A DNA stretch of 64,000 nt from Hyaloraphidium curvatum (lineage: Eukaryota; Monoblepharomycota; Hyaloraphidiomycetes; Hyaloraphidiales; Hyaloraphidiaceae). The stretch covers positions 372,001-436,000 of the forward strand of contig JAIVFI010000026.1 in NCBI GenBank assembly GCA_025558095.1, in the 5' to 3' direction. Under the pieces are notes generated by a model. The model saw only the letters and a program-made list of their open reading frames with translations. It ran no database searches and had not been told where the DNA came from. Position 1 is the stretch's first letter. Every line of letters starts with the position of its first letter. Made by a program: the position numbers and the translations under genes. Positions 42,418-55,086 of the stretch are shown here, piece after piece.

Positions 42418-45400
42418 ATGACCTCAAACGCCGTCCTCACCCGGACTCTCCCCTTCGGCCGCCCATCGGCGAGCCGTTCATCAACCCCCGGTGGCGCCGC
42501 GAAAGGTCGGCGCGTACAGAGCGCTGTCGCTCCAAGCACAGACGGGAGCGATGGGTCAAGACGGGACCGCCGTTCGTGGCAGTCTGAAGAGCCAGATGAA
42601 GAACCCAAGACGTTTCTCCAGGCCGCACGGGAGTCGTGGGCGTCGTCCAAGCCGCGTGCAACGGTGACAGTGCGCGCCGGTGGGAGGAGCGACGAGTCTG
42701 GCGACGAAGAGAGCAACATCCCCAAGCCCTTCGACACCCGCCTGACCCGCGTCTCCCTCCGCGGGCTGCCGCAGTATCTACACGATCTCGACCAAGACTT
42801 CCGCCCTGTTCGCGGCGTCCAGCTCATGTCCGCAAAAGTGCACCAGTTCCTTGTCACATCAGACGGCGGGCCCGCAGGGAAGTTGGATCCACGCGCCGTC
42901 ATCCTCAACGTGGAGCAGAACCCGGCAGCGACTCGCAAGAGCGTGGAGCGGGCGATCCGGAAGCAACGCCCCGTCTACCGCTACATCATGGAATGTGTCG
43001 GGACATCGGCCTGTCCGGCACCCGGCGTCAAGTGTCCTATGCTCCTGGGGTGAGCCCGAGCGTGCCAAGTGCTCAATCTCTACTGACACGGACCCGAAAG
43101 CGTCTTCATCTTTGCGCACGACATCCAGCACGCTGTTGTGTTTACAAGGAACTTCCACGACCCGCCCAATGAAGAACGCCGCCGAACCGCTTCAATGCTC
43201 CGTACCCTGGCGTTCGACTACTTCTTGCGGTCTGGATCGACGCCCGCACAGTTCATCCTGGACGAAGGAGGCAACTTGAGCAAACTGGGCGGCATTCCGG
43301 AAGGCACGCTCAAGAGCATTGCGCGACAGGCGCGGAAGGCCAAGTTCGGTCCCGTGAGCCTCAACGTCCTTCGCAAACTGGCCAGGGATCGGCCCACGAA
43401 CGTCCAACTTCTCGGCCTCGCCGATGATGGCGAGGATATTGGGTGCGACTTTTCGTACGCCTTCACCGACACAGTTGGACTTGTCTTTGCCATTCTGTAC
43501 TCCATTGTCGTCGGCATTGACACCAGTTGGCGGCGCAAGAACGCCCAGGGGTTCCCTTTGACCGGACTCGTCGCGTTCGATCTCTTTGGGCGCCGTGCAA
43601 GGCCTCTCGCCTTCCTCTTCTCCACCAACATCAAGCGGCCTACGCTCAAACGCTTCCTCAAGTGGTTTGTCGCCCGGGTGCAGTCCTTCTGCCGGGACCT
43701 CCTTGCCTCCCCGGACGAGAGCGGATGGCCAGCCGAATTGCGGGGCTACCGGGAACTGGTCCAGCGGACGGCGACTACGGGGTGGAGGCCGAGGTGCATG
43801 ACGCTGGACAAATCGTACGCCGAGCTGGGGGCTCTCCAGGACGTTTTCGGCATCGGACTTGGAACGGTTTACCGTCTATGTTACTACCACATCAAGGAAG
43901 CCTTCATGCGCCGTGCTGGGAAGAGCAAGGATGGAAAGCGGGGGAGGAGGGATGGCGAGGCCGGAGAGGAAGACGCGATCCCCGATTCAGTGATTCCCAG
44001 AGGGGTCAGGACTGCGAGCTTTTTCGCTTTCAGGGACCTTTGCGCGAAAGCTCACAACGATGAGCAGTGGGAAAACGGCAAGAAGGAGCTACTGGAGAAG
44101 ACGATCCCCGATCTCCTCGAACGAAACGCAACCGACCATACCGCCGAGATGTGTCGGCAGATATCGCAGTGCCAGACGGCGTACGTCCAAAAGGACTGGC
44201 TCAACGACACCTGGACGCCTCTGGTGGCCGACTACCTGCTCCCGAGCGATCTCGACGTGGGCGACTGTTTCACGAACAACCACACCGAGGTCATCTGGAA
44301 GGTCATCGACAACGTCATCCTCTGCGGGAACTTCCATATTGCGACTGCCATCGTGAAGCTGGACCGTATCTGGCTCTACAGCAAGCTTACGGACGATCGC
44401 GGACACATGCACCCCAAGGTCGCCGAGGCTCTTGAACTGGGGACGGAGCTCTGGGTGAAGGGACACGTCAGGCTGTCGGAGGGCGAGATCTATGGGGTCC
44501 GTTGCGGTGATGGCAGCCGCGCCAGAGTCGACCTGTCGGCGCCGCGTCGATGGTGTGACGTCCCCGCGTGTCGCGTGGGCTCCAACCCGCATCGGTGCAA
44601 GCACTGGTTCGCCGCCGATCTCATGCGCCACAACGGCACCTTTGCCGAGTGGGAGGAGGAGAGCCGCAGAGATTTCGATTTCGAACTCTCTATCGTGCAG
44701 ATCGATGAAGAGGTTGCGGGGGTGGAGGTGGAGCAGCAGGACGAACCGATGGATCTGCAAGAGCCGCAGGCCGGCATTGGGGAGGAGCAAATGGAACCGG
44801 AGGCACCGGAGGCACCGGAGCAATGGAGAGACAACCCCAGCCTGGGCGATCATGACTTGGACGGTGCAGATGGCGTCGACGACCAGGCCTCCATCGATCT
44901 CCCGCCGCCCATCGATTTTGGCAACCGATCAACCTCGCCTCCGCCACCAAAGGCAGCACTACCGACGCCGTCACCTGCACCGGAAGAGGACGTCGACGAT
45001 GACGATGGCAATCTGACAGTGCAATCGAACACATCGCGCCAGCCCCGGGGTAGACCCCCGAAGAAAGCACCCCCGCTTCGGCCAAACCGGCGCAATTATG
45101 GGATTGTGGACTCTTCGGACGACGACGCCCCCCTTGGCGAAGAGCGTCCTCCGGCAAGGAGAACGGTCAAAATCACTCACCTTCCAGGAACGCAGAGGGC
45201 CAAACAACTGGGTGTTGAGAAGTCTAGGACAAAGCAGGCGACAACTACATCGAATTCGAATTCCAAGAAGAGGAAACGGGAGTTAGCCCAACAACCCGCA
45301 CGACCACCGCCGACGCCTCCCACGCTCCTCGCTTCGCCCGTCAAGCACAAGCGCACCGCCTACAGTGCGGAACCGTCTCTGACCTCATCAACCAACCAAT

Positions 45401-46218
45401 GGGCCGACGCCTTTGCTGTACTGCTACCTGCGCTGTACCGGGTACTACGGCGTTCGGAGAAGCGGGGTGTGATCCCTCCCCGCCTACTCTCCATCGTCGA
45501 ACGCGACGCGGGCACGAAGAGTTCCTTCGACGACTACGCGGACCACGGCTACGTTTTCCCCCCGGAGCACGATCTGAACTTTGTGCGGGATTGGGTCGCT
45601 ACCGAGACCTTGCGCAAGATCGGGGCCAGTGCGAGCACTGGGGGTGCCGTGGAGCTGATACTGGAGTTCCTCGGCAGCAGTTTCTCCGCAGGGGCCAAGT
45701 GCGAATGCGAGCCATCGACACCATCCAGGCTGACGTTCAGAGACCTCCCGATGATCAGGATAACAACCACGGGGTTTGCGGCGACGGGGAGTGCGGCTGC
45801 GAAGGAGCAACTGTGGCAGTCTGCGCTCCACACAGCCTGGCAAGGTCTTGCATCTCGGCGAGGCAGCTGCCGCGGCAACTGTGGGAGCGCCACCTTCCAT
45901 CTCACGGGAGACGTCATGCCCCCCCTTCAGGTCTTTTCCCTGGAACCCGGTGACTACCAGATTGACCTCCCTGCTGACATCACCATCGGTAAGAGCAACT
46001 TCCACTGGATTGGGACAATCTATGGTGGGGGCAAGCGTTTGTCGACACGGTGGGAGGGATCGGACGGTTTGGTCTGGCAATGGAGCAACGGACGCATCTT
46101 TCCGTTCAGTGCTCCAGATACAAACGACACGGTGGCATGGGAGGAATTGAGCGCGGGGGAACGCTTTGGGTTGAAGGGCGGAGCCAAGGCAGAACTTGTA
46201 TTCTACGCTCTTGCTTGA
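42418..46218 (+). CDS. Mutator-like (MULE) transposase with SWIM zinc finger
   Basis: The catalytic domain shows IDTSW (first Asp, near 43515), TLDKSYAELG (second Asp, near 43808), CYYHIKEAF (the C..H insertion typical of MULEs, near 43880) and NNHTEVIW with the candidate Glu (near 44280). CDVP.CR...HRCKHW near 44560-44615 is a SWIM finger. An N-terminal part (42418-43049) and the main frame (from 43149) can be joined by a 99-base GT-AG intron keeping frame, giving about 1233 residues. Alternatively two indels around 43050-43095 hide a continuous zinc region (a Cys pair, then FIFAHDIQHAVV). Beyond residue 500 lie acidic/Pro linkers and an unrecognised about 200-residue C-terminal domain. It would move DNA by cut-and-paste and may mobilise the whole bracketed unit. 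Confidence 0.75.
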
Positions 46219-46265
46219 ATGAATCATCTCATTTGGTAGTTTCGCGGCGCAGCGCCTGAAGAAGA

Positions 46266-46390
46266 ACTATGCGTGGCTAGCCCAAAACTGTGCGCCAAGC
46301 AACCACAAACTATGCGCGCCTCATCCTAAAACTATGCGCCGAAAATCCCAACCAATTGAGACTATGCGCAAAACATCTTTTGCTATGCGC
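46266..46390. repeat. Right inverted-repeat motif array
   Basis: Units on the plus strand: AACTATGCG (46266), AAAACTGTGCGC (46284), AAACTATGCGC (46307), CTCATCCTAAAACTATGCGC (46320), GACTATGCGC (46360) and TGCTATGCGC (46381). In reverse complement the order of the distinctive units equals that of the left array at 661-740. It begins 48 bases after the MULE stop codon. Confidence 0.6.
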
Positions 46391-46420
46391 GGATCAACTT
46401 TTCCGAGAGCGGAGAAAGGA

Positions 46421-46620
46421 GATGGCCTGCACGGGAGCACGGGCAGAGCGAAAGAGGAGAGATGGCCTGCACGGGAGCACCGGCAGAGCAGAGAAAGAGA
46501 GATCACCTGCACGGGAGCACCGGCAGAGCAGAGAAGGAGAGATCGCCTGCACGGGAGCACCGGCAGAGCAGAGAACGAGAAAAGGCCCGCACGGGAGCAC
46601 CGGCGGGGTGAGAAAGAAAA
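46421..46620. repeat. 40-bp tandem repeat, five copies
   Basis: The unit GCCTGCACGGGAGCACCGGC plus an A/G-rich half starts at 46421, 46461, 46501, 46541 and 46581; degenerate part-copies continue to about 46700. A minisatellite directly outside the right array. The rest of 46621-47347 has a G-run near 46876 and no supported gene. Confidence 0.75.
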
Positions 46621-47347
46621 GACCATGCATGGGAGAACCACAATGGCCTGCATGGGAGTACCAGCGGAACGACCAGGGGTGGGAGTACCACCATGGCCTG
46701 TCGGTCGCTTGACAGATGGCATTGCGATGTGGTTGAAATCCAAGTGGATGAGGGCCTCATCATAAAATGATTGGGCTGCTAAGTATTTGCTCATACTGAG
46801 ACCAGCTCACTAATGTTTCCTACACTTTTCCTCGCAGCACAAACTCGAGTCTGGGTTAATGATCTAGAGCTTTGGGGGGGGGGGAGCTGCCCCAAAGGAC
46901 AATCTCTGGGGAACACAGGAGTTGCTTTTGGGAAATGCAACAACATGCCCCAAACGGACATTCTCTGAACACTGAGAGACTACCACAGTCTCTGAAACAA
47001 TTCCTTGAACAAAGTGGACTTCTCCAGCAGCTTGTGAGCTGCTCAGTCAACCAAACGCACCACAGAGTGCTGTGCCCGATGCGCAAATCTGCGGCACTCT
47101 GGACAGTTTCTGCTGAGGTGAATTTGGTCGGGTTTGCCACGCTGCTACGGTGCTACAACCTCTAGGAGGTTGGGGGGAGGAGTTGGTCCCGCTTCAGGGG
47201 GAGTGTTGTGACGGGGCTGCTTTAGCCAGCAGCTCGTAGGGAAGCGGTCCCAACTCCAATCAAAACGTGACGGAATTCCCCACACCAGGGCCACGGCATC
47301 CTCACGTCCAGTCCAGCTAGAGGCCGGACCAGCCGTCCGTCACAACA

Positions 47348-47830
47348 CGCACCTCTTTGAAGCGGTTGCTCACCAGCACCCACGTGCTCAACGTGGAAAC
47401 ACGGGGCCAACAAGGCATCAGATACTGTGAGCGAACCTGCCCTTACCACTTGGATCAGATCGAGGACGAGATGCACCTTCTGTTTCTTGTATCAGTGCTC
47501 TGCATAAGATGACAAACCGGAGATTCTCCGGATCCGGACCAGAGATCTAGAGCATGGACGACCCGACGCTTGAACCTGGAGATGGTCATCTGGATGCATG
47601 TTGAGGAACGACAAAGAGGTGAAATTCTACGAGGAGAAGGAAACTTTCTGGTGGAGAAGACGGGTCTTGGAGGCCGCCGGCACATTGATCTATAGGGCAT
47701 TCAGGGCAAGACGTGCAACACCTGCTTCTAGATAGGGGGACGGAAGCTCAAGATTGAGGCACTGAAGGGGTGCTGGAACTGGGCTGCCTTCCTGAGGGAG
47801 CTACTTGTATACTATGGTGGAGAGGAGGGG
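47348..47830. repeat. 483-bp direct repeat, copy 1 (retroelement fragment)
   Basis: Repeated without visible change at 48723-49205. On the plus strand it starts with STHVLNVETRGQQGIRYCER followed by TCPYHLDQIEDEMHLLF, the same Cys/His tail style as the 1-402 repeat, then non-coding sequence. Confidence 0.65.
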
Positions 47831-48042
47831 AGGAACAGAATAGTATTGGTGACCTGGACCTGCCCCTGGCTTGGCCGCTGTTACACCATCAGTTTGCTGC
47901 TAATTTGAAGTTTGTCGTCGTGCATCTTTTTCATTTTCCCTGTTTTCTGTCCTTCATGGACTTTGAGATGAAGCTGGCAATGGAGTTGAGGGCCTTCTCC
48001 TTTTGCCGCCTCACTTTGATCGTGGTTTAGTGGGCTCGAACT

Positions 48043-48385
48043 CCTTGATGCTGAGAGTCCAGAGCCAGGTCTCCATGTTCCACTCGTGGCCCAGTGCTTC
48101 CAGTCTGGTCTGCAGCTTCTGGTGCCGCTCTGCATTTGCTGAACAGTGGAACAGAAAGTGTTGTTCGTCTCCAATGTGCTCAGGGTCATGTTTGCACATC
48201 CTCTGCGGCACCTCAAGTCCTTGGTGCCTGCCTGTTTCCACCTCCAGGTCGTGGGTAGAGCAGAGCAGCTTCTGGACGTCCCTCCGGTGCTTCTCCAATC
48301 AGCTTGTCGTTGTCCTTGAGCGTCTGGGCGTTGATCTCCCTGAACTTGCCCTTCACAAGATTCTCCACAGCCTCCTTGGCCCATG
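48043..48385 (-). repeat. Host retroelement fragment, right copy
   Basis: Matches 1-402 in the same orientation, with an internal deletion around 48297. Minus-strand translation includes LEVETGRHQGLEVPQRMC and GDEQHFLFHC. It places related host repeats on both sides of the virus-like region. Confidence 0.6.
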
Positions 48386-49318
48386 AAAAAGTGTCCTTCT
48401 CCCACATCTCCCTTCCCTCCTCTCCACCATAGTATACAAGTAGCTCCCTCAGGAAGGCAGCCCAGTTCCAGCACCCCTTCAGTGCCTCGATCTTGAGCTC
48501 CTTGTAGAGCAGTTACAATGCAGGGTCAGCTGTTTTGATACGCATGAGGAACTTGAGAGCCGACTCATGGTCATGAACTGCAAGAGGGTACTGGCCAGTG
48601 ATCGCATACAGACAAGCCAGGGAGGTAGACTTGGGCTGATGAGTGACAGCACGAAGGGCCATGCATGTCACTTTGTCCCTGGTGCTTTCCCCGGCAAGGT
48701 ACTCCTGGATTGCATCGACGTGCGCACCTCTTTGAAGCGGTTGCTCACCAGCACCCACGTGCTCAACGTGGAAACACGGGGCCAACAAGGCATCAGATAC
48801 TGTGAGCGAACCTGCCCTTACCACTTGGATCAGATCGAGGACGAGATGCACCTTCTGTTTCTTGTATCAGTGCTCTGCATAAGATGACAAACCGGAGATT
48901 CTCCGGATCCGGACCAGAGATCTAGAGCATGGACGACCCGACGCTTGAACCTGGAGATGGTCATCTGGATGCATGTTGAGGAACGACAAAGAGGTGAAAT
49001 TCTACGAGGAGAAGGAAACTTTCTGGTGGAGAAGACGGGTCTTGGAGGCCGCCGGCACATTGATCTATAGGGCATTCAGGGCAAGACGTGCAACACCTGC
49101 TTCTAGATAGGGGGACGGAAGCTCAAGATTGAGGCACTGAAGGGGTGCTGGAACTGGGCTGCCTTCCTGAGGGAGCTACTTGTATACTATGGTGGAGAGG
49201 AGGGAAGGGAGATGTGGGAGAAGGACACTTTTTCATGGGCCAAGGAGGCTGTGGAGAATCTTGTGAAGGGCAAGTTCAGGGAGATCAACGCCCAGACGCT
49301 CAAGGACAACGACAAGCT
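48302..49318. repeat. Inverted repeat, arms of about 200 bp
   Basis: 48302-48500 is the reverse complement of about 49122-49318 (GTCGTTGTCCTTGAGCGTCT against AGACGCTCAAGGACAACGAC). It results from retroelement fragments inserted in opposite directions. Confidence 0.6.
48723..49205. repeat. 483-bp direct repeat, copy 2
   Basis: See 47348-47830, offset 1375 bases. Apparent identity over the full length indicates a recent segmental duplication or an assembly duplication. Confidence 0.65.
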
Positions 49319-49428
49319 GCACTTCTGGAGGATGTGTGACATGACCTTTGGTCACATTGCACCGTGGAACTCCTCAATGCCACGCACTCGTTCAACCTCG
49401 CATACAGCTGCCAACCATGCACTAGAAA

Positions 49429-52400
49429 TCAAAAAACGCCCGTGAAAAAGGCCCCAGATGCCTTGTGTCTGTTTACAAGACTCTCAATCTCCTGTGCCCG
49501 TTGAAGATGAGACTTCCGTGGGCCAGAAGCAGCCGTTGCGCCCGATCTTTTGGTGACTGCAGCATGGTGTGCTGCAATGGCAGTAGATCGGACCAGCTTG
49601 GCCAACGCGCTCCTGGAAACAATGGTGCCATCACCAAGAGGCCCAACAAGCTGTAGCATCGTGGGTCCATAGTGAGCGGGAGCTGTTCTGTTCCAGCCTT
49701 GTTGGACTCACCAAAGGATCATCAGCAGACGAAGTGGCCGAACGAGAGGCTGCCGGGCCGCCCGAATGCAGAGATGTTCCAATGCTCACAGAATGGAGCC
49801 GGATGACGTAGAGCCCCGGCGAACCAGGAAGGGGTTGCACAAAGATGAAGAAGTGGCCGCGACCAAGATGCTTCGGAATGTTCAGATACCCATTGATGTC
49901 CTCGATCCAAACGATGTAGACCAAGTCTTCCTGCCCAAGATGGTGGAACAAGGATCGCATGACTGACCGCCGGGAGGACTCCGGCTTGCCGGCTGTCGAT
50001 GACTGAACTCCGGGCACGTCGGGGGCGGGCGGCTGCTTCAACGTGTACGGAACATGGAAAACTGCCTCAACCGTCCGCGTCGCATAGTAAAGGGCAGTTT
50101 TGCAGGTCCGCGCGTCGAGCGATGCCAGGTACCCTGGATGCGAGTCCGGATCCACTGCCCAGCCCAAACCGTGGAGGAAATCAACAAATTCTTCCGAAAC
50201 CGACTGGTTGTTGAGCATTTCGTCAACGCCGTCCAGCCCGTTGCGCGCAAAAAGGACCGCGGCCCTAACGCATTCGCGCTCCGGCATCCTGTCCAGTTTC
50301 TCCAGGTCTTTGCACAGCGACTCGGAAACCACTAGGGGTACAACGCGCTGCCGACGTTGGTTGGCGATGGAGAGGAAACCAAGGTGCGTTAGAACCAATC
50401 GGGCAGCCTGCGGGCTAAGCAAAAGCGTTCACTCAAGCGTGAGCCACGGCAAACGGCAGAAAGTCCCCTACATTTCAGCGTCCTGGGCGCCTTTGCCTTG
50501 GGTTGGAACCGAAGCGGGCACGGCAGCGTTGCGACTCGATATGTTGTCCATCGAGCGAGGTGCAAAGCGAACATCTTGCGACGTGATAGCGCTCATTGAC
50601 GTCAGTGCAAGATCTACTTGCTGCGCGTCCTCGCCTCCCATCGTAGCCAGATCGTTCAGAGACGGAATCGCGAGCTCATTGACGGCGGCTAAGCTCAAAG
50701 GCAATCCTGACCGTGACGCGTTGCTGTTTGGATCAAGATCGCCGGGAACGGGCTCAAGAGTCGGCATGATAATGGCAGCGCCGTCCACGGTCTCCTCGAA
50801 CAGGTCATTCGCCTCATTGCCCTGCTCCTGGTCTTCCGCGGGCCCTCCGCGAACCCCCGCTGGTCCATAGTTCAGGAAGACGGTCCACGAGTTCTTCACG
50901 CCGGCATCACGTAGAATCAAGGTCGCCGACGTTCCGGTCCGGAAGCTCTCATCAATGGGAGGTTCGTCGATCACCGACACAAGGACGCGGTTGTCAACGG
51001 CATAAACGCGCAGGTGCTTCCTTAGAGAGTCCATGATGATATCCGACTCCGTACCGCTGTTCCGGTCCATCGAGTGTCGGCCGCCGTTCGAGGGCAAGAT
51101 TCCGGCCTGGCGACGCAGGGCTTGCCGCTCATCCCAGAGGCTGCCCAGACACGACACGCCGGTGGCTTCTCCGTACGGAGGAAACGATCCACAAAAGTCT
51201 ATGAACTGATGGAGAGCAATTTCGGCGCTGATCTTTATCAAGAGCATGGCCTGCTGAATTGCAAAGGAGGGCATGCCCACACCTCCGTCCTGAGTCGAGG
51301 AGCTTACTCCAGCGGTCAGGATCGAACCAGGATTTAAGCCCAGAGCTCCCTGAACTCCTGATTGGGTGGGGAGCTGCACCAATCCCGACGGAACTCTCGG
51401 CCTCGCAGGCCCGTCAGCTTTGCTCTTGCTGTGCTTCCGCCCCACGGCACCTAGATCAACCACCGACTGAACCAGGCCGCCAGTAACGTTCACGATGCGC
51501 TCTCCGAACCCGCTCTGAAGAGCTGCCGGTGCGAGCAAGCTTTGGCTGGCATCTCTCATGTCTGTCGCGACGCTTGCATTTGCTAAAGCCTGACTCGTTC
51601 CGGACGGCGGCGAGGATTGCCCCGCGGCAGCGTTGAGCGAGCCCCACGGATTCGGAATCGATGCATCCGAGACGGCATCCACGGCTCCGAAGTCGTCCTC
51701 TGGATTCAGGATTCCCATTGCACGGCAATACGTGGCAATCAAGGCCCCGGAGCAGTCCCTGTCGAAAAGAATCCACTGGCCCAGCAAAGCGCATTTCGTT
51801 GCGCAGTCGATGGATCGTATGATGACCTGACGATGCGGCTGCGTCCCTCAACAACGTCAGTGTGAAGACGAGAAAAAGCCCACGAAACTCACGACAAGAT
51901 TCTCGTTCTCCAGCAAACGCTCCACAAGAATGGCAAGAGTGTGGATGATCTCCCGCCCCAGGGCTTGCGCGTAGTCCGCAGCCGTTTTCGCAAGCACGGT
52001 GAACCTCGAAAGCAGATCCAAGGCAGCGCAGGTTACATCATCCGGCCATCTGAGGATTGCAATCTTCTCCAGAACCGTCCTTCCAACCACGAGGAGGATC
52101 TCAGGGGTCTGCCGAAACTCTTCGAAGACCAGCGAGTCGATGATGTTCAACAAGTAACGGCACCCGACCGGACTCTGCTCGTTCACCAAAGATTGAAGCG
52201 CCATGCTCAGCAAAAGTGGTTTGAGCTGCCGACCAACAGGTGAGTTCAAGCCACGAGGACGGAGACATCGACACCCACGAGACCCATCGTTGCGGGGAGG
52301 TCATGGAATCCTTTTGTAAGATCCAGGTTGAGCTCTACCATCCGCGCTCTAGCGTACGCGCCCTTCACAACGCCTGTTAGTCCTCGCTGCTGGGTTTCGT

Positions 52401-54852
52401 ACCACTGGCGAAGAAAGGCAGCTGCTTCGCGTGGCTTGCTGAAGGACTCTGAGGAAGTTTGGGGAGACAATAGCCGAGGCCTAATTCCACCGACAGCTGC
52501 CTCTCGTTCCCACTGGCGGGGCGGCAAAGGCGGGGGGCTCTGACCAGCGGCGTCCAAAGGCCGCTCCAAGAGCACGGAGCTGAACTCGTTCACCATGGCA
52601 TAGGTGCTCCCGAGAATCTGAAAGCACGCACGTCGCAGCTCGTCCACGGGGATAGTAGGTGGCTTGGTGAACGTCGGTTGCAACTGTGATAGTGCGTCAG
52701 AACTCGAAGAGGCAACATCGCCATCACTAACATCGGGAAGAATGCGACCCAGGGCCAAGACGAGCTCGGGAATTACGAATCGAGCGCCATCCCCCCCTTT
52801 GAAGACTGCTCCCAAACCCCGAGTGGCGAGGTTCACCATTATGCTGGTCACAACGCCAACATCTCCCTTTGTCAAACCGTCAACGAGAGCAACGTAGAAA
52901 CGTTCCAGGTACGCCTCCTTGATTGGCTCCCGGTGCTGAGGCGCCGCAATGATCCGAATCATGGTCGCATGCGACAGCGACCGCCCTTCCTCGAACTCCC
53001 AGCCACCGGGTCGGGCGATGGAGGTCCATATCCAGCTCCCGAACATGGCGATCAGCGTGTTGGAATCGGGCCGCGAACTCCACCGGCCGTCAGAGACCGC
53101 CAAGTCCTTCGAGGCGGACGTGTGGAGCAGAAGGTCAACGAGCTTGGACACGCCAAGACAATGCAGTGTAAACTGATCGGCAGGGAGGTACGCCGGATTG
53201 TCGACGAGATCTGGAGCAGTGCCGGTGAGCCGAGAGCGCCCTCGCATCGTTCATCGCCACCCACTGAGAACTCGCCACCAGGCATCCTGCAGAGTCTGCG
53301 CGACCGAGGTCTTGCCCAGCCAGCGATCAATCGTACATGCAGTACCATCGCCGTACTTGATGACGATGGCTCGGCCGCCTGCGCCCGAATCCAGACCCGA
53401 CAAGATGCGGCTCGTCAAGCCGACTGAAGCTGCAGTCCAGTGCTGGAGCGGTTCAGTACGGTTGAGCGCCCATGTTGGAAAACGGCCCTTGCGGCGGCCC
53501 TCGGTCGTAAGGAGCAATATCTTGGCACGCAATCAGGGACCTTCCTCCTACCTTGAGCTCTGCCCACAGATCGGTGCTGACCTCTGCTCCTGCCCGCAAC
53601 CAAATTTCCAGGAGAGTCCGAAGAAGATCCTGGGCAAGAAGGTCGCCCAGGTCTCCCTCCACGTTATCCTGCTTCGCGCCACCTCGCAGCGGGGAAGATG
53701 TTGACATGAGGACGTCCGCGGCCGCAAAGAGGCACTTCAGGAGAGTCGTCCACGTTCTGCAGACACTCCACTGAGCAACATTCGCAACCAGGAACCCAAG
53801 CGGCGCAAGCTTACGCGTCGGTCAAGGCATTGCCAGTGTCATTCAATTCCGCATAGGCACGCACACAGCGCCCAAGGACCGCGAGAAGTGTTTTGCACAA
53901 ATCCGCGTGCCTCGCCATGTCAGTGCCTGGCCCGAAAAGTGGTCCCGGGGTACCTCCGAGCGGAGAACCAGACGAGGCTTCACGGAGCGAAGAATCACCG
54001 GACCCCAATGGTGCTGGCTCCACGCTTGCTCCAGCAACCTCCCCTTCGCCTTCCTTTGAAGCAGCTAGCGCGCCTACCGGGTGCGCATCTGAACTCTCTT
54101 CCGCCCCCGTCCCCACAGGGGCCGGGCCGGGAAGAACGGATGCCTCCTCAATGGCCGAAACCATCTCCGGAGGCAAGGGCGCTTGGCTGAATACCATGTC
54201 AGAGCAGCCGACATGATGGGAGGGATCAAGGGCAAGCTCACGCGTATCCGAAAGCCGGCGTTCGCGGTTGGAAAAGCTGACTCAAGTGCTTGAAGCAGGT
54301 CTCGAGGAACCATTGCGTCACGGGCACCAGGGTTGAGGAAACCAATCCAGGGGGTTGGAATGCGGCCAGGGGATTCTCGGCACGCGCGCCCCACGGCCTG
54401 CACGACGTGAGGGCCCGCGAAAGCTTGGCCGCGCCCAGCGCTCCGAGACCGTCGTCGCGACCCCCGTCCCTGAAGCTGATCGGCTCCTCGCCCAGAGCAA
54501 GATTGCCCAAAATCCAACCAGAGTAGACGGCCAGGCATTTCTCGACGACGTCTCGGTGGAACTCGTCCACGGGCAGCGCGAACCCCTGACCGACCACCTC
54601 CATCGCCCACCATACATGAGCAGGTGCAGTAAGCCAGCTTGATGATGCCTGTAGTCCCGCCCATTGCTGTGGAGTCAGAAAGGCGGCGCCAAGGGGGCCT
54701 TCGGATGCTGGGACCGGGGACCCGATCGGCAACGGCCCATGTGAGAGAAGGGAGGACGCGACGGAATCTATGAGGGCGCGCCGGAGAGGAAGGGGAAAGC
54801 GTCCAAGCACGTTCGACTCTGCCAACGCGTCGCGCAGTGCGGCGAGTGCCAT
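49429..54852 (-). CDS. RalGAP beta-like Rap-GAP domain protein, multi-exon
   Basis: A long intron-containing host gene. Blocks of the RalGAP beta subunit follow in order on the minus strand: VWWAMEVVGQGFALPVDE (near 54600), IAMFGSWIWTSIARPGGW and ERFYVALVDGL (52900-53060), FRTGTSATLILRDAGVKNSW (near 50900), THLGFLSI and VDFLHGLGWAVD (50150-50400), VYIVWIEDINGY and HFFIFVQPLPGSPGLYVIRL (49800-49900), and GPLGDGTIVSRSALAKLVRS near the end (49640). In the cell RalGAP is a heterodimer that switches off Ral/Rheb-type small GTPases and feeds into TOR signalling. Exons lie in several frames; I give outer limits only. An extra 5' exon up to about 55070 (ATRMFLDWATTLGLLQHDP) is possible. The neighbouring LST8 gene belongs to the same pathway. 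Confidence 0.75.
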
Positions 54853-55086
54853 GGTGAGACTCTACGGTCGCGGTGGGTGCTCGAAAAGGCTCACGGGGAT
54901 CATGCTGCAGAAGGCCCAGCGTGGTCGCCCAATCGAGAAACATGCGCGTAGCATCAAAGATGCTGAGGGACCCCGCCGCGCGTATGAGGTTGCAGCCCGG
55001 CGGCCGAGTTCCAGTGCTGGTCGAGCGAATGTCAACAAGTCATCACCACCGCACGGCCCGATCAACACCTGCAGGCCGTCGAAACA

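Noticed and set aside
46421-46620. CRISPR-like array
   Set aside because: Units of 40 bases follow each other without distinct spacers, so it is a minisatellite.
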